DNA of 64,000 nucleotides from Pseudocercospora fijiensis CIRAD86. Taxonomy: Eukaryota; Ascomycota; Dothideomycetes; Mycosphaerellales; Mycosphaerellaceae. This document shows positions 60,101 to 64,000 of this stretch, in pieces (the stretch's first letter is position 1; each line of letters begins with the position of its first letter). Under the pieces are notes generated by a model. That model saw only the letters and a program-made list of their open reading frames with translations, was not told where the DNA came from and ran no database searches. The stretch spans positions 558,001 through 622,000 of the forward strand of contig NW_006921537.1 in assembly GCF_000340215.1 (NCBI RefSeq). The letters are read 5' to 3'. The position numbers and the translations under genes were made by a program.

Positions 60101-60474
60101 GATAGTCTCTAAACGGAGGACAACAACGGAGAACCGACTAAAGGCGGAGGAGCGTAGCTTATCGGGCAGGTCCTCCTAGGGAAAGCGGCTACCCCTAGAC
60201 CTAGGTATAGTAGGCAATTGCTACTAAAGGTAGAAACTACTACTACTGTCCCCTCGGGGTACTAATAGGATCGCCGATAAGGCGCTCGCGCGTCGGTAGG
60301 GTATAGTACGGAAGGGTAGTAAATCGAATAGATACCGTCGTAACGGGTAGGAGTTAAATCGTAGTAATCGGCGGAAGATCGGTAGGACCCGTAGCTAATC
60401 GCGTCGATTCTCGTCGTAGCCGTAACGACCGGGGTCGATTCGGGTAGAGGACTAGTAGTTAGTATAGAAGCCAA
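57200..60474 (-). pseudogene. Gypsy-3 gag
   Basis: Minus-strand reading from ATG 60474 (MASILTTSPLPESTPVVTAT), with a frame change near 60190. Recognisable gag-like stretches: YCNLGLLDIEPYILRICSYI, NYVDYSENFAT, a disordered middle part rich in Pro/Thr/Ser, then a basic and Ser/Asp-rich linker (KKQRRKHRRYRDNPSK; SNSKDSDDSD) before a folded segment (LRFDLAYLRFFDSLLSVTDY; SVHTFIEAAKDYTYIVGR) and LNIDELNCRIKVDK. At about 1,080 codons it is longer than usual chromovirus gags (300-500). No intact zinc knuckle seen. Confidence 0.7.
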
Positions 60475-60500
60475 CTAAGTGTTAAGCGAAGCTACTAAGT

Positions 60501-60688
60501 TGCTAGGTATACGGTTACAGTACGAAGGTATCGTAACGGTTATGCGGTACAAAAGTTAATACATTCTCTAAGATGCCGCGAGGCAAGCTATCTATATAAT
60601 AGTCCTACTATTAGTAGCAATAGCGACCGCAGCGGTCGATAGTGACCGCTGCCTACTATCGTATATACAATAGTATTATATCGTAACA
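60501..60688 (-). repeat. Gypsy-3 5' LTR
   Basis: 188 bp, TGCTAGGTATACGG ... ATCGTAACA, with TG...CA ends kept. Pair of 47437-47624. Confidence 0.9.
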
Positions 60689-60930
60689 TCAATTCTTATA
60701 GATACATATTACTTTATAGTTTATTATATATAGAGATAGCGTAGTTAGAGTTGTATATTGTGTTGTTTAGAGGTAAAGTTTGACATAGTTATATAATCGG
60801 TAGTTATACGTTCGATTTAGCGCGGACTAAGCGGCTTATTAGACCTGCTAAGTTAGTAGCAATAGAGGTTAAGGCTAGAACAAAGACCGGCTACGAGGGC
60901 GCGGCCTTTAGAAGGGAAGCGTGTATTAGG
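60689..60930. other. Flank of Gypsy-3
   Basis: AT-rich, somewhat less RIP-like (ATTGTGTTGTTTAG). No coding or repeat structure recognised. Confidence 0.4.
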
Positions 60931-62480
60931 ACTAAAGAGGTTACACGTAATTGGTATATAACCGGGCTCGAGTGAAGCTAGGGTCTCGATGCCTTAGGTA
61001 GGGCTTAGCGCTTAGCAGTAGGCTAACTTGCCTGCCTTCCTCCCTCTCCTTCTAGCTCCTTATCGAATACTACTCGTACCTACTACTACCCTATCTACCT
61101 GCTAGTATACCCTTCTTATATATTTTAATAACTATAATGCTATTAATTAGGAACCTCTAAAGGTTAGCGATATAGTTCTCCTATACTAGTCCGAACTAGA
61201 ATATAGTTACTCCTATAAGCTAGCCTTTAAGTAGAAGGGTCCTTATAGGGTAAAGGAGGTCCTTTACTTAGGTTCCGTATACCTTCTTTAGGAGCTAGAT
61301 AGTGCTACCTTAAAGCATACTTACCCTCGGGCTAATCTAAAGAAGATCGTTAAGTTACGAGAACCTACCTGCCCTCCGCCGACCGAGGAGGAAGTTAGTG
61401 CCTCTATAGACCCTCTACTAACCTTAGATACCTATCGGGAGGAGGATCCTACCGCTATTCTAGATCCTATTCTGCCTAAGAACTATACCTATCCCTAGAT
61501 TCGTCTTAGTAAGCTATTAGGAATAACTTAAGAATAAAGGGAGGGTTATATATAGATTAACTATATATAGAGCGTTTCCGATATTAATTCCGATTCTAAT
61601 AGTAAACTAGACTTCTAGCTATCTAACTCTAACTCCGAGGAACCTAACTAGTCTAGTAATAAAGACCGCCTAGAATTATAGCTAGACGACCCCGAGACTA
61701 AATAATTGCTTGTCCTTCCCGCTACGTTGCTTTTCCTTACCCGTTAACTATTCTCCGCGCTATTAATATAGAGCGCTGCCCTTTAGCTTTAGTCCTTACT
61801 ACCTGTTCCTACGGATGTTAATACTCTTAGTTATTGCCCTCCTTTGCTTTTACCTTATCTATTGTTTTGCTCTTTTATCTTTTACCCTCGATTAATATTA
61901 CTATAGCTTTACTCCTTTTATGTTTCCTTAGAAAGAACTATACGAGGTATAACTTCCGAATAATATCCCGAGGGTAGCATTCGGAAGCTAGCCGAATCTA
62001 ACCCCCCTACCCTTCTAGGACTACTTCTCTCTAGTTACCTAGTCTCTAGCAACTACCCTTAGGTAGTAACGGTAACAAGATACCCCGCTAGAGAGAATTG
62101 TTCCTGCCCTAATTAGCATTAGTTACGTAAGACACTAAGAAAGGGAGGATCCCTCTCCCTTCCTAGCTCTTAGATAGACGTAGCAACCTAGGCCTATAGC
62201 CTCTAAGAGTAGGGACCTTAGGCCGCTAAGCTTAGTGTCTAGAAGAAGGAAAAACGCACGGGCTACGTTTACATACCTGCTACTATAAAAGGTGATGCTA
62301 TATCTGTAACGACAGTGCTATAGGCTAATATAAGCTACGCTAGGCCTAGGCGATTTGCTCCTAGTTGCCGAGCTTCTCTAGAGAAAAGCTAATACTACCC
62401 CGGGGGTATTATTAGTCCCGCTAGCCTTACTACTATAGATTACTACTAGGTACTCGAACTAGCTAGTTATATTTCGAGTA
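60931..62480 (+). mobile_element. Gypsy-1 family 3' fragment (integrase C-terminus to 3' end)
   Basis: 60940-61112 matches 25910-26110 of Gypsy-1 closely (shared GGGCTCGAG, GGTCTCGATGCCTTAGGTAG), then continues into the integrase C-terminal part that copy 1 lacks: NQEPLKVSDIVLLYQSELEY, YKLAFKQKGPYRVKEVLYLG, YLLQELDSATLKHTYPRANL. The region ends in a palindrome, TACCCCGGGGGTA, near 62398. It represents the 3' end of a second Gypsy-1 copy; its 5' part is missing. Confidence 0.75.
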
Positions 62481-62839
62481 CGCGGGAATCTACGAAAGCT
62501 AGAGGTTAATAAAAGGCGCGTAGTCGCTACTAGTAATTAGCTAGATCGATTGTTAAACTTTAGCCGCCCTACTAATAAAAGAGTCTCGTATATAGCTTTA
62601 CTTTTTAGGGTCTATATATAGTCGTTATCCGTTTGCTTTACCGGAATATACGGACTACGCTACCTTCGTACCCTATTTAAGGCGAGCTTTCTAAGCTCTT
62701 TCTTCTACTTAAATACTAGCTAACTTACTACCGCCTACCCCCTTCCCCTCCTTCTATCTAAACCCTTTAATTGTTATTAACAAGCTACGAACGTTTTTGC
62801 AAACTCGTTACTAACTCCTTTCCGCTCTAGTCGACTAAG
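62481..62839. other. Leader/promoter-like region before the last ORF
   Basis: RIP-type sequence with a pyrimidine-rich stretch (CCCCCTTCCCCTCCTTC at about 62739) and a TATTTAAGG TATA-like motif near 62676, about 160 bp before the ATG at 62840. It could be an LTR or promoter; no partner found in the window. Confidence 0.4.
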
Positions 62840-64000
62840 ATGTCTTCTAGCGCCCTAAATCCGCTAGGCGCTAGTAGTAGTAGCAACCTACTAGCCCTTA
62901 ACCTAGCCGTACTAGTCCCGATCGAAGCCCCCTCCGATAGCGCCTTAGTCGCTATAACTAGTCTCGAGTACTGTTTCTAGATCGTTACCGCTATCGACGA
63001 CCCCTAAAAGAAGATTAAGACCGCTCGTACCTTACTACGCGTTATCGACCGAAATATTAAGAAGGCTGCTATCTTAGTATCGTACGGTATAAATAACTTA
63101 CGCTAGGATATTAGTAAGCGTATCTTTAAGCGAGACGTTCTTTAGGATATAGAGCTTTATTAAGCCTTTCCTATCGTCTATAGCCTCGAGATAGCGGGTA
63201 CTACGATTCGTATACGCTTTACGAACCTTAATTAAGCCTTCGAGTAGTAGGGAGGTCCGAGCAGTCTCCTAAAGAGCTTTATTAACTTCGCCTACGATAG
63301 ATAAGAGCGTGCTAAGTAGGTTGCGTCGTTCGTTAACAAGTATCCGGTCCGTCGTAAGGGAGTAGAGTACCTTTCCCGCACTATAATCTATCGAGTCTCT
63401 ACTACTAGTAAGAAGCACGGTAAGCAATTAGTTAACTTAACCTTCGCACTTAACGACTTTACGATAGCCTACTAGAAGCGGTATAAGGACGCTATTGCCG
63501 AGGTAGATCTTAACGCCTAGTCTACTAAAGATCTACTAAAAGAGAAGGGCTATCGTATTAATAGTATAGGCTTTATTGTTAAGGGTTAAGAGGCTCCTAT
63601 CGTAGATGTTCTCGAACGTAAGGTCCTTCGCCTTAAGACGGAAGCCGATACGGCTACTAGTCTAGCGCTCGCTATAGAGATATAGGTATAAGATCGCCGC
63701 TCGACCCGCAACTATAAGGTCCCTTAAGAAGTTTAAGATAAGCGCGCTAAGGCAGAAGCAGCGCGTTAGAAGGCGTTATAGGCTCGCTAGGCATTCTAGA
63801 AGGCCGCTAAGAAGTCTACTATACCTTCTAGTACTAACTATAGTAACTCGGATATTAATATACTAGATACGCTACTAGAAGATAGTATTTCCTCCGAAGG
63901 TTCCTTTAGTAAGCGTAGGTATAGAGGCCTCTCGCCGATGCTATTAACTAAGAACATCTATAGTTCCTATAAGGGTAACTCTATCGTATATCTTATTACC
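62840..64000 (+). pseudogene. Unidentified gag-like ORF, continues past window edge
   Basis: One plus-strand frame from ATG 62840 (MSSSALNPLGASSSSNLLAL) to the window end, about 387 codons, with only TAG/TAA interruptions. It is helical and charged: KKIKTARTLLRVIDRNIKKA; SKRIFKRDVL; GKQLVNLTFALNDFTIAY; a late Ala/Arg/Lys coiled-coil-like stretch (DKRAKAEAAR-KAL-ARQAF) and an acidic Ser-rich tail. It lies where a new retroelement gag would be expected (after a Gypsy 3' end and a promoter-like leader), but I do not recognise a family. Confidence 0.55.

Larger units (their letters stand above)
47437..60688 (-). mobile_element. Gypsy-3: 13.25-kb chromodomain LTR retrotransposon with an extra long ORF
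   Basis: Flanked by two 188-bp LTRs, in minus orientation: gag starts 27 bp inside the right-hand (5') LTR, pol follows, and a polypurine tract abuts the left-hand (3') LTR. Order on the minus strand: 5' LTR 60688-60501, gag 60474 to about 57200, protease/RT/RNase H about 57100-54700, integrase plus chromodomain about 54700-52980, then an unassigned frame of about 1,550 codons (about 52650-47640), polypurine tract, 3' LTR 47624-47437. The 5-bp flanks are TTAGT and TCAAT, which could be one duplication after transitions, but this is weak. Chromoviruses are normally 5-7 kb, so the size is about double. Confidence 0.88.

Overview
The window looks like a chromosome segment of a filamentous ascomycete, most likely a Dothideomycete. 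The genes have short introns (about 49-64 nt) with GTANGT/GTGAGN donors and CTGAC-type branch points. They encode typical fungal families: a CFEM/PTH11-like receptor, a berberine-bridge oxidoreductase, PHD-finger proteins and an F-box-like protein. They lie among transposons saturated with C-to-T changes at CpA (TpA very common, TAG/TAA where CAG, CAA or TGG is expected), which is the signature of repeat-induced point mutation (RIP). The genus cannot be read from the sequence.

Layout. 1-1498: 3' part of a CFEM/PTH11-like receptor gene (+). 1499-5340: RIP-degraded block with a Copia RNase H fragment and a MULE-type transposase, both on the - strand. 5341-14160: gene island of normal composition: FAD/BBE oxidoreductase (-), a second PTH11-like receptor (+), two adjacent PHD-type ORFs (-), one with an in-frame stop, and an F-box-like gene (-). 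14160-64000: about 50 kb of nested, RIP-degraded elements with no intact host gene seen. In order: a Pogo/Fot1-like fragment; a truncated left arm of a large hAT-type element (copy A); Gypsy-1 (+); chromodomain Gypsy-2 (+), split by a Tad1-like LINE (-) with an exact 15-bp target-site duplication; a complete 9.9-kb hAT-type element (copy B) with 20-bp perfect terminal inverted repeats; a 13.25-kb chromodomain LTR element, Gypsy-3 (-), with 188-bp LTRs; a Gypsy-1-family 3' fragment; and an unidentified gag-like reading frame that runs off the window.

The main candidates for something undescribed are in the transposon block. Gypsy-3 carries, between its chromodomain integrase and its polypurine tract, a sense-strand reading frame of about 1,550 codons that I cannot assign to any family. 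The 9.9-kb hAT-type element carries further ORFs besides its transposase, and many dispersed GCCGGC motif clusters. In the gene island, a PHD-type gene has an in-frame TAA that a single CpA-to-TpA change would explain.

Limits: exon boundaries come from splice-site inspection and reading-frame continuity, not transcripts. Edges of degraded elements are accurate to about 50-300 bp unless an LTR, TIR or TSD is named. All family calls come from motifs read by eye.
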